Of a stretch of DNA of 64,000 nucleotides, positions 29,235 to 38,378 are shown one piece after another (the stretch's first letter is position 1; each line of letters opens with the position of its first letter). Location: assembly GCF_000826105.1 (NCBI RefSeq), contig NZ_CCYK01000005.1:310001-374000 (forward strand). Direction: 5' to 3'. The position numbers and the translations under genes were made by a program. The notes under the pieces were generated by a model. The model searched no databases. It saw nothing but the letters and a program-made list of their open reading frames with translations, and had not been told where the DNA came from. This DNA comes from Pseudomonas massiliensis. Lineage in GTDB: Bacteria; Pseudomonadota; Gammaproteobacteria; Pseudomonadales; Pseudomonadaceae.

Positions 29235-30569
29235 TTACAAGTTGTAGCCGCGCTCGTTGTGCAGGGAAAGGTCCAGGCCCACGGCTTCTTCCTCTTCGGA
29301 AGCGCGCAGCCCCATGAGCAGATCCAGCACCTTGAGAATCACGAAGGTTGCAATGGCGGTGTAGATCACCGTGAAACCTACGCCTTTGGCCTGCACCCAC
29401 AGCTGGGCGCCAATGTCTTCCACGGTTCCGAAACCGCCCATGGCAGGCGCGGCGAATATGCCGGTCAGCAGTGCGCCGATGATGCCGCCGACGCCATGGA
29501 CCCCGAACGCGTCCAGCGAATCGTCATAGCCAAGCTTGCGCTTGAGGGTAGTGGCGCTGAAGAAGCAGAGGACACCAGCGGCCAGGCCTATGATCAGCGC
29601 CCCCATGGGGCCGACGGTCCCGGCCGCGGGAGTGATGGCTACCAGGCCGGCGACGACGCCGGAAGCAATGCCCAGGGCACTTGGCTTGCCGTGGAAGATC
29701 CATTCGGCGAACATCCAGCCCAGCGCCGCGGCGCCGGTGGCGATCTGAGTCACAAGCATGGCCATGCCGGCGGTACCGTTGGCGGCCGCCGCGGAGCCCG
29801 CGTTGAAGCCGAACCAGCCTACCCACAGCATTGCCGCGCCTACCAGGGTGTAGCCCAGGTTATGCGGCGCCATTGGGGTGGTGGGGTAGCCTTTGCGCTT
29901 ACCGAGCACCAGGCAGGTCACCAGGCCGGCGATACCCGCGTTGATGTGCACCACAGTGCCACCGGCGAAGTCCAGCACGCCCCAGTCCCACATCAGGCCA
30001 CCGTTGCCACTCCATACCATGTGGGCGATCGGCGCGTAGACGAGGGTGAACCAGACGCCCATGAACACCAGCATCGCGGAGAACTTCATGCGTTCAGCGA
30101 AGGCCCCTACGATCAGGGCCGGAGTGATGATGGCGAAGGTCATCTGGAAGGTGATGAATACGGCTTCAGGGAACAAGGCCGTGGCGGAGGTCAGGCTGGC
30201 CGGGGTGACACCCGCCAGGAAGGCCTTGCCCATGCCGCCGACGAAGGAGTTCAGGTTAACGACACCCTGCTCCATACCGGTTGTGTCGAATGCCATGCTG
30301 TAGCCGTAGATGAACCAGAGCACGGTGATCAGCCCCGTGATCGCGAAACACTGCATCATCACCGACAGCACGTTCTTGGAGCGCACCATGCCTCCGTAGA
30401 ACAGGGCCAGGCCCGGAATGGTCATGAACAGGACCAGCGCGGTAGAGGTGAGCATCCAGGCGGTATCGCCGGAGTTGAGCACAGGCGCCGCCGCCTCGTC
30501 AGCCAGGGCCAGGCCCGGCATTACGACAGACAACAGGGCGCCTAGCCCTGCGAATTGACGCAGAGTCAT
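29235..30569 (-). CDS. amtB: Ammonium transporter AmtB
   Basis: Trimeric inner-membrane ammonium channel, 444 residues. A cleavable signal peptide (MTLRQFAGLGALLSVVMPGLALA) is followed by 11 membrane helices; family landmarks are ALFYGGMVRSKNVLSVMMQ, WFIYGYSMAF, DFAGGTVVHINAGIAGL with a pore histidine, and DAFGVHGVGGIIGALLTGIFA with the second pore histidine. It lies 36 bases after glnK, whose product blocks the channel when nitrogen is sufficient. The pair shares the sigma-54 promoter upstream of glnK. Confidence 0.97.
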   Translation of the reverse strand: MTLRQFAGLGALLSVVMPGLALADEAAAPVLNSGDTAWMLTSTALVLFMTIPGLALFYGGMVRSKNVLSVMMQCFAITGLITVLWFIYGYSMAFDTTGMEQGVVNLNSFVGGMGKAFLAGVTPASLTSATALFPEAVFITFQMTFAIITPALIVGAFAERMKFSAMLVFMGVWFTLVYAPIAHMVWSGNGGLMWDWGVLDFAGGTVVHINAGIAGLVTCLVLGKRKGYPTTPMAPHNLGYTLVGAAMLWVGWFGFNAGSAAAANGTAGMAMLVTQIATGAAALGWMFAEWIFHGKPSALGIASGVVAGLVAITPAAGTVGPMGALIIGLAAGVLCFFSATTLKRKLGYDDSLDAFGVHGVGGIIGALLTGIFAAPAMGGFGTVEDIGAQLWVQAKGVGFTVIYTAIATFVILKVLDLLMGLRASEEEEAVGLDLSLHNERGYNL

Positions 30570-30605
30570 ATTGTTTACTCCTGGGGCTTTTTTTAGGGGT
30601 TCGGC

Positions 30606-30992
<387 letters not shown>

Positions 30993-31145
30993 TCAAGTCT
31001 ATGCGCAGTGTTCGGCTTTGTAACGCGTCACCGGCCTGGCCCTGCCCGCGCCGCGAACACCGTTGCTGACGAACACCCCCTGCTCCGCCTGCGCACTGCG
31101 TTCGCCTGTCTGGTCGCCATCAGTGCATGGGTCGCCTGGCTTCAA

Positions 31146-31160
31146 GCAGAAACCTTGCCA
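31146..31160 (-). promoter_or_regulatory. Sigma-54 promoter of glnK-amtB
   Basis: On the minus strand TGGCAAGGTTTCTGC has GG and GC at the right 10-base separation for the -24/-12 elements (consensus TGGCACG-N4-TTGC). Transcription would start near 31134, about 190 bases upstream of glnK. Together with the NtrC site this accounts for most of the function of the 414-base gap 30945-31358; I see no gene in that gap. Confidence 0.8.
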
Positions 31161-31235
31161 CTTCTGGCCAACCCCCGGATTTCGCCTCTGTCGTAGTGCT
31201 TGATGGCAAAAAGAAATCGCTGGCTCATGGCAGCC

Positions 31236-31250
31236 GCACAGCATTGGTGC
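31236..31250 (-). promoter_or_regulatory. NtrC-binding site upstream of glnK
   Basis: GCACAGCATTGGTGC aligns base-for-base with the E. coli glnA NtrC site GCACTATATTGGTGC (differences only in the central bases). It is centred about 110 bases upstream of the predicted start, the usual distance for an NtrC enhancer. Confidence 0.75.
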
Positions 31251-31358
31251 GGCGCCCTACCACATGGCGCCCAACAAGTGTGCGTGGCTGCAGCGCCCGG
31301 CAGCCACCGACACGCGTGATACACTTGCAGGCAGTCGCCCCCTTTGGAACCGTTTTCC

Positions 31359-31643
31359 ATGCTCCCGCCCAAAGCTTTTCTCGATGCCTTGACCGACCAA
31401 GCCAGCCGTCTGCTAGGGGGTGATGCACTACCGCCTCGGCAGGAGTTCGAAAACCAGTTTCGGACACTGCTGCAAGGCGCTTTCTCGCGCCTCGACCTGG
31501 TCAGCCGGGAAGAATTCGATACGCAGATGGCGGTCCTGGCCCGTACACGGGCCAAGGTCGACGCGCTGGAAGCCAGGCTGGGCGAGCTGGAAACGCGCCT
31601 GGCGTCCGCAGAGGCCCTGCCGACCGCACCTGACCAGGCTTGA
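31359..31643 (+). CDS. ubiK: Ubiquinone biosynthesis accessory factor UbiK
   Basis: A 94-residue BMFP-family protein (MLPPKAFLDALTDQASRLLGGDALPPRQEFENQFRTLLQGAFSRLDLVSREEFDTQ) ending in a C-terminal coiled coil (VLARTRAKVDALEARLGELETRLAS). UbiK assists the UbiJ-scaffolded hydroxylase complex in aerobic ubiquinone synthesis. The start MLPPK matches the family; the frame is open five codons earlier. It normally precedes yifB in pseudomonads, but here four extra genes intervene. Confidence 0.9.
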   Translation: MLPPKAFLDALTDQASRLLGGDALPPRQEFENQFRTLLQGAFSRLDLVSREEFDTQMAVLARTRAKVDALEARLGELETRLASAEALPTAPDQA

Positions 31644-31681
31644 TCTGACCGCCTTCCGTCACTGCCCGGTACTCGTCGCCA

Positions 31682-32599
31682 ATGAACCGCAATGAACTGC
31701 GCAAGGCCGATATCAACCTGATGGTGGTGTTCGAAGCGCTGATGCTCGAACGCAACGTTACCCGCGTCGCGGAAAAGCTGTTTCTGGGCCAGCCTACGAT
31801 CAGCGCGGCGCTCAATCGCCTCAGGGCGCTGTTCAACGACCCGCTGTTCATTCGGGTCGGCCATCGCATGGAGCCCACCGCTCGTGCCGAAGAGTTGATC
31901 AGGCACTTGTCGCCCGCGCTGGATGCAATGTCGGTTGCCTTGAGCCTCAGCCACGACTTCGATCCGGGCACCAGCAAGATGACCTTCCGCATCGGTTTGT
32001 CCGACGACGTGGAGTTCGGCCTGCTGCCTCCCCTGTTGCGGGCGCTGCGCCAGGAGGCGCCGGATGTCGTGGTGGTGGTGCAGCATGTGGATTATTGGCG
32101 CATCCCGGACCTGCTCGCGGCTGGGGATATCACGGTAGGCATCAGCCAGACCCGCGGCTTGCCCGCCAACGCCAAGCGCAAGCTGCTGCGCAGAATGCAC
32201 GCCCGAGTACTGCGGGCGGACAAGGCGAGCAGCCCATTGACGCTGGACGAATACTGCAGCCGCCCCCATGTGGTGGTATCCCATACTGCCAATACCCGTG
32301 GCATCGCCGATGAGTGGCTGGATGAGATAGGCCGTACCCGCAAGGTGGTGCTTTCGGTGCCTCAATTCAGTTCATTGCCCGCCATACTGGCAGGCACGGA
32401 CCTGCTTGCCGGCTGTCCGGATTACGCGGCCACCGCCATGGAAGCCTGGGGCACGCTGCATGCTGAACCCTTGCCCTTCGACACTCCGGCATTGGAGCTC
32501 TCGATGGTGTGGCTCAGCATCACCGACACCGACCCGGCTGAACGCTGGCTGCGCTCACGCCTTGAACAACATATGGGTGACGGCGGCCTCAAGGCGTGA
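31682..32599 (+). CDS. LysR-family transcriptional regulator
   Basis: A 305-residue LysR-type regulator. The N-terminal winged helix-turn-helix is clear (DINLMVVFEALMLERNVTRVAEKLFLGQPTISAALNRLRALFNDPLFIRVGHRM), followed by the effector-binding domain (TFRIGLSDDVEFGLLPPLLRALRQEAPDV). The N-terminus resembles the NodD/NahR-like branch (DLNLLVVF...). The convergent dienelactone hydrolase gene ends three bases after it. The target and effector are unknown. Confidence 0.9.
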   Translation: MNRNELRKADINLMVVFEALMLERNVTRVAEKLFLGQPTISAALNRLRALFNDPLFIRVGHRMEPTARAEELIRHLSPALDAMSVALSLSHDFDPGTSKMTFRIGLSDDVEFGLLPPLLRALRQEAPDVVVVVQHVDYWRIPDLLAAGDITVGISQTRGLPANAKRKLLRRMHARVLRADKASSPLTLDEYCSRPHVVVSHTANTRGIADEWLDEIGRTRKVVLSVPQFSSLPAILAGTDLLAGCPDYAATAMEAWGTLHAEPLPFDTPALELSMVWLSITDTDPAERWLRSRLEQHMGDGGLKA

Positions 32600-32602
32600 G
32601 CG

Positions 32603-33487
32603 TCAGGCAAGGTATCGCTTGAACCATGCCAGCGTCCGGTCCCAGGCGAGCTTGGCGGCCGCTTCGTCGTAGCGTGGCGTGGAATCGTTATGGAAGCCGT
32701 GGTTCACCCCGGGATAAATATGAGCCTCATACGTTTTCCCCGCGGCCTTCAGGGCTTGCTCGTAAGCCGGCCACCCCTCGTTGATGGCGGTATCCAGTTC
32801 GGCGTAGTGCAGTAGCAGGGGCGCCTGGATACGCGTTACGTCTTCAGCCTTGGGTTGGCGACCGTAGAAGGGCACGGCGGCATCAAGTTCCGGATAGGCC
32901 ACCGCGGCGGCGTTGGATACCCCGCCCCCATAACAGAACCCGGTGATGCCCACCTTGCCCGTGGCGGTGGGGTGCGCCTTGATCCACTCCAGGGCGGCGA
33001 AGAAGTCATTCATGAGTTTCTGTGGGTCCACCTTCTGTTGCAGTTCGCGTCCCTTGTCGTCGTTGCCCGGATAACCGCCTACCGAGCTGAGCCCATCAGG
33101 CGCCAGCGCCACGTACCCTGCCTTGGCCAGGCGTCGGGCGACGTCTTCGATATAGGGGTTGAGCCCGCGGTTCTCATGGACTACCACAATACCTGGCGCC
33201 TTCTCGACAGCCTTGGGGCGTACCAGATAACCCCGAACCTGACCATGCCCATTGGGCGAGGGATAAGTCAGGTACTGCGCGACGATGTCTGGATCGGTGA
33301 AAGGCACTTGCTCGGCCAGGGCGTAGTTGGGGCTCAGGGACGCCAGCAAGGCCGAAGCCGTCATCCCTGCCACCGTGAAGGCTGCGGCGCGGTCGAGAAA
33401 GTCCCGACGGCTGATCCGGCCGTGGGCGTAATAGTCGTACAGCTCCAGCAGTTCGGGTGCGAAATCCTTGGCGGTCAGACGTTGCAT
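32603..33487 (-). CDS. Tat-exported dienelactone hydrolase family protein
   Basis: A 294-residue alpha/beta hydrolase. A twin-arginine motif [12 protein letters not shown] (residues 26-37) precedes a hydrophobic stretch ending NYALAEQ, so export by Tat is likely, with an N-terminal extension of about 25 residues before the motif. The catalytic triad fits dienelactone hydrolases: Cys185 in GFCYGGG, Asp232 in [10 protein letters not shown], His263 in [26 protein letters not shown] is a family marker. The natural substrate is unknown; aromatic-degradation genes are not adjacent, so a carboxymethylenebutenolidase role is not supported by context. Confidence 0.88.
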   Translation of the reverse strand: MQRLTAKDFAPELLELYDYYAHGRISRRDFLDRAAAFTVAGMTASALLASLSPNYALAEQVPFTDPDIVAQYLTYPSPNGHGQVRGYLVRPKAVEKAPGIVVVHENRGLNPYIEDVARRLAKAGYVALAPDGLSSVGGYPGNDDKGRELQQKVDPQKLMNDFFAALEWIKAHPTATGKVGITGFCYGGGVSNAAAVAYPELDAAVPFYGRQPKAEDVTRIQAPLLLHYAELDTAINEGWPAYEQALKAAGKTYEAHIYPGVNHGFHNDSTPRYDEAAAKLAWDRTLAWFKRYLA

Positions 33488-33566
33488 GAGGTGCTCCTTC
33501 GGCGATGGGCGGCCGAAAGACTATAGCCGAGCGGCGTGGCGCTGCCCGGCGCAAGACCCGGCGATT

Positions 33567-33968
33567 TCAAGCGGGCTTGAACAACCGAGGCAATACCGAA
33601 TCCCGGGTCAAGGGCGCCAGGTTCAGGCTTTGGGCCTGCTGGAGGTCTACCCACACCGCTTCTTCGATTTCAGCGGCGGGCTTTACCGGCGTTTGGACCG
33701 TCACTTCGAACAGCTCGCAGCGCACTTCAAAGCCGGGCTCGTTCGCCGCAGGCGCTGTATAGGTGCCCAGGTAGGCCGCCTGGGCTGGAGCTATCTCTAT
33801 GCCCAGCTCTTCATTCAACTCACGCGCCAACGCCTGTATGGGATGCTCACCGGGTTCGATCTTGCCACCCGGCTGCATAAAGAATGCGGTACCACGCTTG
33901 CGCACCAGCAGGGTTCGGCCGTTACCGTCCAACAGTAGCGCGGCGGCGATAAGGATAGAGCGAGTCAT
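33567..33968 (-). CDS. Nudix hydrolase
   Basis: A 133-residue Nudix-fold pyrophosphohydrolase. The Nudix box is complete in GGKIEPGEHPIQALARELNEELGI (key residues G, E, R-E-L-N-E-E-L-G in order). It begins MTRSILIAAALLLDGNGRTLLVRKRG; an open frame of ten further codons lies upstream. It ends PLTRDSVLPRL. The substrate (a nucleoside diphosphate derivative) cannot be predicted. Confidence 0.9.
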   Translation of the reverse strand: MTRSILIAAALLLDGNGRTLLVRKRGTAFFMQPGGKIEPGEHPIQALARELNEELGIEIAPAQAAYLGTYTAPAANEPGFEVRCELFEVTVQTPVKPAAEIEEAVWVDLQQAQSLNLAPLTRDSVLPRLFKPA

Positions 33969-34022
33969 GGCGGGAGCCCCTGGAGAAATGGGCTGCAAGT
34001 CTAACTCAAGGGCTGGCAGGCT

Positions 34023-35150
34023 TCAGCGGCTGACCAGTTCCGGCTCGGCGCTGCACAGCCGATTGCGCCCCTGATGCTTGGCGGCGTAGAGGGCTGCGTC
34101 CGCCCGGGCAATCAAGGTATCGGCACTGACCCAGGGCGCCGTGCCTGTGGCCACCCCAAGGCTGATGGTGACCTGCGCATTGGTTCCCATGACCGGATGG
34201 GGGAGCTTCAGATCCAGCACGGCCTGGCGTAGATTCTCGGCCAGATCCCGCCCGCGCGCCATGGTGGCCTCAGGCACCAGTACCAGGATCTCTTCCCCGC
34301 CGAAGCGAAACGTCAATGCGCCTGCCCGCTGCGCGGTACGCTGCACTGCCTGGCTCAAGGCCTTGAGGCAGGTATCTCCCTGCATATGGCCGTAGCTGTC
34401 GTTGTAGGCCTTGAAGTGATCGATATCCAGCAGAATGACCCCTACGGGGCACGGCGCCTTGTCGGCCTCGTTCCACCAGCGGGCCAGGACTTCAGCCTGA
34501 TAGCGCCGGTTGTAAAGCTGCGTCAGAGGGTCTGTACGGGCCATCTCAGTCAGTTGAGCCTGTAACAGGCGACCGCGCAAGGCATAGAGGTAAGTGAACC
34601 GGCCGCCGCGTTCCATGAAATAGGAGGCCATCAACAAGAGGATCGCAGTGGAAACGAAGAACAGCGCGTTGGATTGCCAGGTGATCGCACCCATGAAGCC
34701 CGCGACATGCGTTGTGACCAGTTGTATCACCGTCATGCAGGTTAGCGCGGCCGCCGCCCAACGCAAGGGCACCTGCTGGATCATGGCGCAGTACACCATG
34801 AGCAACAGCATGCCGAACTGATAGTGCAGACGGTGCGGGCTTTCGCTATGGATCATGATCAGCAAGGGTATCAGCGAAGCGAATACCGTTCCGAAAGTGG
34901 CAAGGCCCTCCATGAGCGCGCGCGACTTCAGCCGCTGGACGATCAGCAAGAGCGCGATCATTACCGGGGTGACCAGCAACAGGCGGCCAGCCACCAGAAG
35001 GCCGAAGGTGTCGTTCAGGTTCAGCCAGTCGCTGATCAGGAAAAGGTCATACACCAGGGCGCCAGCGATGCCTGTAGCGGTCAGAAACTGCCGCCGCTGA
35101 GCCTGGCTATCGGCCTGGTAAAGTGCCTCCAGCGCAGGCTCGAAGCGCAA
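34023..35150 (-). CDS. Membrane-anchored GGDEF protein with GGEEI motif and TTG start
   Basis: A 375-residue putative diguanylate cyclase. About six hydrophobic helices (residues 22-178, a MASE-type sensor) precede a GGDEF domain (TDPLTQLYNRRYQAEVLARW, VILLDIDHFKAYNDSYGHMQGD). The active-site loop is GGEEI at residues 284-288 instead of GG(D/E)EF, and no RxxD inhibitory site precedes it. In-frame there is no ATG near the start; TTG at 35150, behind GAGGGCGGGG, is the only reasonable start before an upstream stop. Activity is plausible but not certain. Confidence 0.85.
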   Translation of the reverse strand: MRFEPALEALYQADSQAQRRQFLTATGIAGALVYDLFLISDWLNLNDTFGLLVAGRLLLVTPVMIALLLIVQRLKSRALMEGLATFGTVFASLIPLLIMIHSESPHRLHYQFGMLLLMVYCAMIQQVPLRWAAAALTCMTVIQLVTTHVAGFMGAITWQSNALFFVSTAILLLMASYFMERGGRFTYLYALRGRLLQAQLTEMARTDPLTQLYNRRYQAEVLARWWNEADKAPCPVGVILLDIDHFKAYNDSYGHMQGDTCLKALSQAVQRTAQRAGALTFRFGGEEILVLVPEATMARGRDLAENLRQAVLDLKLPHPVMGTNAQVTISLGVATGTAPWVSADTLIARADAALYAAKHQGRNRLCSAEPELVSR

Positions 35151-35472
35151 CCCCGCCCTCGTGAAGCGAGGCTACGCTCCACAGCTTCCAAGGCAAGCGG
35201 GTCAGGTTGGCAATGGGTGTCTGGAATGAAGGCTGACATGCGATACCGGTAATGGTTGAGGCGGCGGCGATCAGCAATGGACCGCGCAGGTGATAGTTAA
35301 GTGCCATCACTGCTTAGCATACGCCTATCTTCATGAGCATAGACGGGCATTGGTCGGGTGGGGCTCAGTGCCCAGCTTCCTGACATATCCTGCTCAACTC
35401 TGATTGCCCAGGCAGGGTTTTCCCTGGGTTAAGCTCTCGGCGTCGCAAGGATGCGTCTGCACTGGAGCTGTC
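35151..35472. other. 322-base intergenic region between the GGDEF gene and yifB
   Basis: It holds the upstream regions of two divergent genes. A hairpin-forming segment (cccagg ... cctggg, about 35407-35428) lies 45-65 bases before yifB, and GGAG precedes the yifB ATG. A 67-codon minus-strand frame (35107-35310) shows no family resemblance and I do not call it. Confidence 0.5.
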
Positions 35473-36966
35473 ATGTCTCTCGCCATTGTTCACAGCCGTG
35501 CCCAGGTCGGGGTCGGAGCGCCTCTGGTGCAGGTAGAGGCCCATTTGGCCAATGGGCTGCCTGCCCTGACGCTGGTAGGCCTGCCCGAAGCCTCGGTCAA
35601 GGAAAGCAAGGACCGGGTCCGCAGCGCCATCGTCAACTCCGGGCTCAATTTTCCAGCCCGGCGCATTACGCTCAACCTGGCGCCGGCGGACCTGCCGAAG
35701 GACGGCGGCCGCTTCGACCTGGCCATCGCCCTCGGCATACTTGCCGGTAGCGGGCAGGTGGCGGCGGATAGGCTGCGAGAAGTCGAATGCCTGGGCGAAC
35801 TGGCATTGTCCGGGGCGGTGCGATCGGTCCAGGGCGTGCTGCCCGCAGCGTTGGCCGCGCGGGATGCCGGGCGGGCGCTGGTCGTGCCCAGGGCCAATGC
35901 CGAGGAAGCGGCCCTGGCCAATGGCCTGACGGTAATCGCCGTGGACACTCTGTCGGAGCTGGTAGGCCATTTCAATGGGCAAGCTCCCCTCAGTCCTTTC
36001 AAGGCCCAAGGGCTTTGCCTGGCCCAGCGCCCCTACCCGGACCTCAACGAGGTCCAGGGCCAGGTCGCGGCCAAGCGCGCCCTGCTGGTGGCCGCCGCCG
36101 GGGCCCACAACCTGCTGTTCAGCGGCCCGCCCGGCACCGGCAAGACGCTGCTGGCCAGCCGCCTTCCAGGGCTGTTGCCCCCGCTTAGCGAACATGAGGC
36201 CCTGGAGGTGGCGGCCATTCATTCGGTCGCTAGTCATGTACCGCTCAATAGCTGGCCCCACCGGCCTTTTCGCCAACCTCACCATTCCGCCTCTGGCGCG
36301 GCCCTGGTAGGCGGCGGCGGGAGGCCGCAGCCTGGGGAGATCACCCTGGCCCATCATGGCGTACTCTTTCTGGACGAACTGCCCGAGTTCGACCGCAAGG
36401 TGTTGGAGGTGCTACGCGAGCCCCTGGAGTCTGGCGAAATCGTGATCGCCCGCGCCCGGGACAAGATCCGCTTTCCAGCACGCTTCCAACTGGTGGCCGC
36501 GATGAATCCGTGCCCGTGCGGTTACCTGGGCGACAGCACCGGGCGGTGCCGATGCACTACCGAGCAGATCGATCGCTATCGAAACAAATTGTCCGGCCCG
36601 CTGCTGGATCGTATCGACTTGCATGTGACGGTATCTCGAGAGACCACTACCCTCACCCCCAATGGCCCGCGCGGGGACCCTACCGCCAGGGTCGCGAACC
36701 AGGTGGCCGAAGCACGGGGCCTTCAACTCCACCGCCAAGGCTGCGCCAACGCCTTCCTCGACCTCAATGGCCTGCGAGCCCACTGCGGGCTGGAACGCGT
36801 TGACGAAGCCTGGCTTGAACAGGCCTGCGAGCGGCTCACCTTATCGTTGCGCGCGGCGCATCGCCTGCTGAAGGTCGCGCGTACCCTGGCGGATCTGGAT
36901 GGCCAGGCCGGTATCCGGCGGGAGCATCTGGCGGAGGCTTTGCAATACCGGCCAGCAGCAGACTGA
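35473..36966 (+). CDS. comM: YifB/ComM Mg-chelatase-like AAA+ ATPase
   Basis: A 497-residue protein with an N-terminal Lon-like fold domain (SLAIVHSRAQVGVGAPLVQVEAHLANGLPALTLVGLPEASVKES) and an AAA+ module: Walker A FSGPPGTGKTLLA, GVLFLDELPEF (Walker B), the zinc-type cluster MNPCPCGYLGDSTGRCRC, and the C-terminal Mg_chelatase_C helices. ComM of Vibrio is a hexameric branch-migration helicase used in natural transformation, and yifB homologues are widespread in non-competent bacteria too. The ATG at 35473 has an SD; the upstream open frame is ignored. Confidence 0.94.
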   Translation: MSLAIVHSRAQVGVGAPLVQVEAHLANGLPALTLVGLPEASVKESKDRVRSAIVNSGLNFPARRITLNLAPADLPKDGGRFDLAIALGILAGSGQVAADRLREVECLGELALSGAVRSVQGVLPAALAARDAGRALVVPRANAEEAALANGLTVIAVDTLSELVGHFNGQAPLSPFKAQGLCLAQRPYPDLNEVQGQVAAKRALLVAAAGAHNLLFSGPPGTGKTLLASRLPGLLPPLSEHEALEVAAIHSVASHVPLNSWPHRPFRQPHHSASGAALVGGGGRPQPGEITLAHHGVLFLDELPEFDRKVLEVLREPLESGEIVIARARDKIRFPARFQLVAAMNPCPCGYLGDSTGRCRCTTEQIDRYRNKLSGPLLDRIDLHVTVSRETTTLTPNGPRGDPTARVANQVAEARGLQLHRQGCANAFLDLNGLRAHCGLERVDEAWLEQACERLTLSLRAAHRLLKVARTLADLDGQAGIRREHLAEALQYRPAAD

Positions 36967-37000
36967 GGTCTAGCCTGGCATGCTATGGCCGAGCAACCTT

Positions 37001-38377
37001 TTACACCGCCTTGGAATAGGCCAGATACAGCAAGCACCAACCCACCCCGGCATAGAGGCAGAAGCATACCACCCAGGTGGCCCAGAAGACCTTGCGCCCG
37101 GCACGAATGGGGTGGTCCACCAGTTGGCTCCAGTCCTGGTCGGACATGAAGCTGTAAAGCTTGTTGCGCCAGTCCTTGCGGCTCGCGTTGGTCAGGGCGT
37201 TGAAGCAGAATGCGGAAACGCCGCTCACGCTGACGCTCACCAGTAACAGAATGGCGGTCGCGGTGTAGAGCCATTGCACCAGCCTGGCATCAACGGTCAC
37301 CGGTATGCCCGGGGTCTTCAGCGCAAGCACCAGGCCGGCGATGGTGAAATCCCGCCATACCGAAGACAACAGGTCCCGAGTAGCCGCCTGCGTTCTGGCT
37401 ACCTCTTCCTGCAGGCCTTTGCGAAGCTCCCCCAGGCCCTTGACCGCTTCCTTGCTTTGGTCCTGAAGGTAGAAAGCGAATGCCTCCCGTGCCCCGGCCA
37501 GGCTGTTGGCAAGCACTTGCCTGGCGCCTTCAGGCCAGTCCGTACCCTGCACCCAGTTGACGGCCAAATGGTTGTTCAACAGCTGGAACTTGGTTTCCGC
37601 CTCCCGCGGCGTTCCGTACACCCACGAGCAGGCTTCGTTGAAGCGTTCATGATCGCGAAGGTTCCAGGCCACGTTCCTGATGGCCACGGGCAGCGAGCGC
37701 CCTCCACGCAATATGGCTTCGACATCCGTACCCTCCCCGCGAATTTCCGCAGGCAGGCAGAACGCGAGGTTACGCGTAGCCACGGAAGCCCATGCTGCGT
37801 AGACCTCACTGGCGGCCGCTGGCGGCTGCAATACCAGCCAGGGGCTGATCGAGGCTGGTGTATAGGCATGGGTCATGTCGCGTACCAGCTTCCACGGCTT
37901 CTCCGGAAGCTGCTCTATGGTCGGCAGGCTGCGATCGGCACCGAAGGGGCGAATAGCGTGCTGATAGCTGGCGAACGGAGCGAAGCTTGCAGCTACCCAC
38001 ACGCATAGCCTTCTGGCGTCGATGGCCTGCCCGGCGCTGAATTGCAGCAGCCAGTGTTCGAAGCCAGCGAGGGTCGCGAAATACAGCCAGTGCTCGGCGT
38101 AGGCCTTGGTGACGATCACCCTGACGGGCTCGTAGGCGTCCTCGGCATTGAACGCTGACGCTGACCATTGCTCGCCACTCAGCGAGCCGATGATGCTGAG
38201 CTCCCCCAACTGCTGTTCGGCCAGCCAGGCAGAGGTTCGCCTCAATTGGTCGATAAAGGCCTGGCCGAGGCCTTCGAGGTCATCCATGCGAATCTGCGTC
38301 TGGGATTCGGAAACCTCGACCTTGGTGCTTACACCGGGCTGCTCCAGCAACCGGACCAGTTCCGCACCGAAGTTCAT
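37001..38377 (-). CDS. Unrecognised protein with C-terminal membrane helices, partner of the NdpA-like protein
   Basis: A 458-residue protein I do not recognise. Residues 1-300 are soluble (MNFGAELVRLLEQPGVSTKV..., many aromatic residues, no motif I can name). Residues about 305-345 are a charged coiled-coil-like segment (SKEAVKGLGELRKGLQEEVARTQAATRDLL). The C-terminus has two strong membrane helices (LVQWLYTATAILLLVSVSVSGVSA...; VFWATWVVCFCLYAGVGWCLLYLAY) and a weaker one before them (FTIAGLVLALKTPG). It follows the NdpA-like gene with only one base between stop and start, so the two are co-translated. The layout, a soluble domain attached to a membrane end, is like that of toxin/effector proteins, but this is inference. 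Confidence 0.8.
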   Translation of the reverse strand: MNFGAELVRLLEQPGVSTKVEVSESQTQIRMDDLEGLGQAFIDQLRRTSAWLAEQQLGELSIIGSLSGEQWSASAFNAEDAYEPVRVIVTKAYAEHWLYFATLAGFEHWLLQFSAGQAIDARRLCVWVAASFAPFASYQHAIRPFGADRSLPTIEQLPEKPWKLVRDMTHAYTPASISPWLVLQPPAAASEVYAAWASVATRNLAFCLPAEIRGEGTDVEAILRGGRSLPVAIRNVAWNLRDHERFNEACSWVYGTPREAETKFQLLNNHLAVNWVQGTDWPEGARQVLANSLAGAREAFAFYLQDQSKEAVKGLGELRKGLQEEVARTQAATRDLLSSVWRDFTIAGLVLALKTPGIPVTVDARLVQWLYTATAILLLVSVSVSGVSAFCFNALTNASRKDWRNKLYSFMSDQDWSQLVDHPIRAGRKVFWATWVVCFCLYAGVGWCLLYLAYSKAV

Positions 38378-38378
38378 G

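Noticed and set aside
29220..30545. 441-codon plus-strand open frame
   Set aside because: Antisense to amtB; low-complexity His/Gly/Gln-rich translation.
31142..32365. 407-codon minus-strand open frame
   Set aside because: Antisense to ubiK and the LysR gene and overlapping the sigma-54 promoter; no protein family match.
35107..35310. 67-codon minus-strand frame upstream of the GGDEF gene
   Set aside because: Considered as a frameshifted N-terminus of the GGDEF protein, but its content does not resemble one and it overlaps the real gene in another frame.
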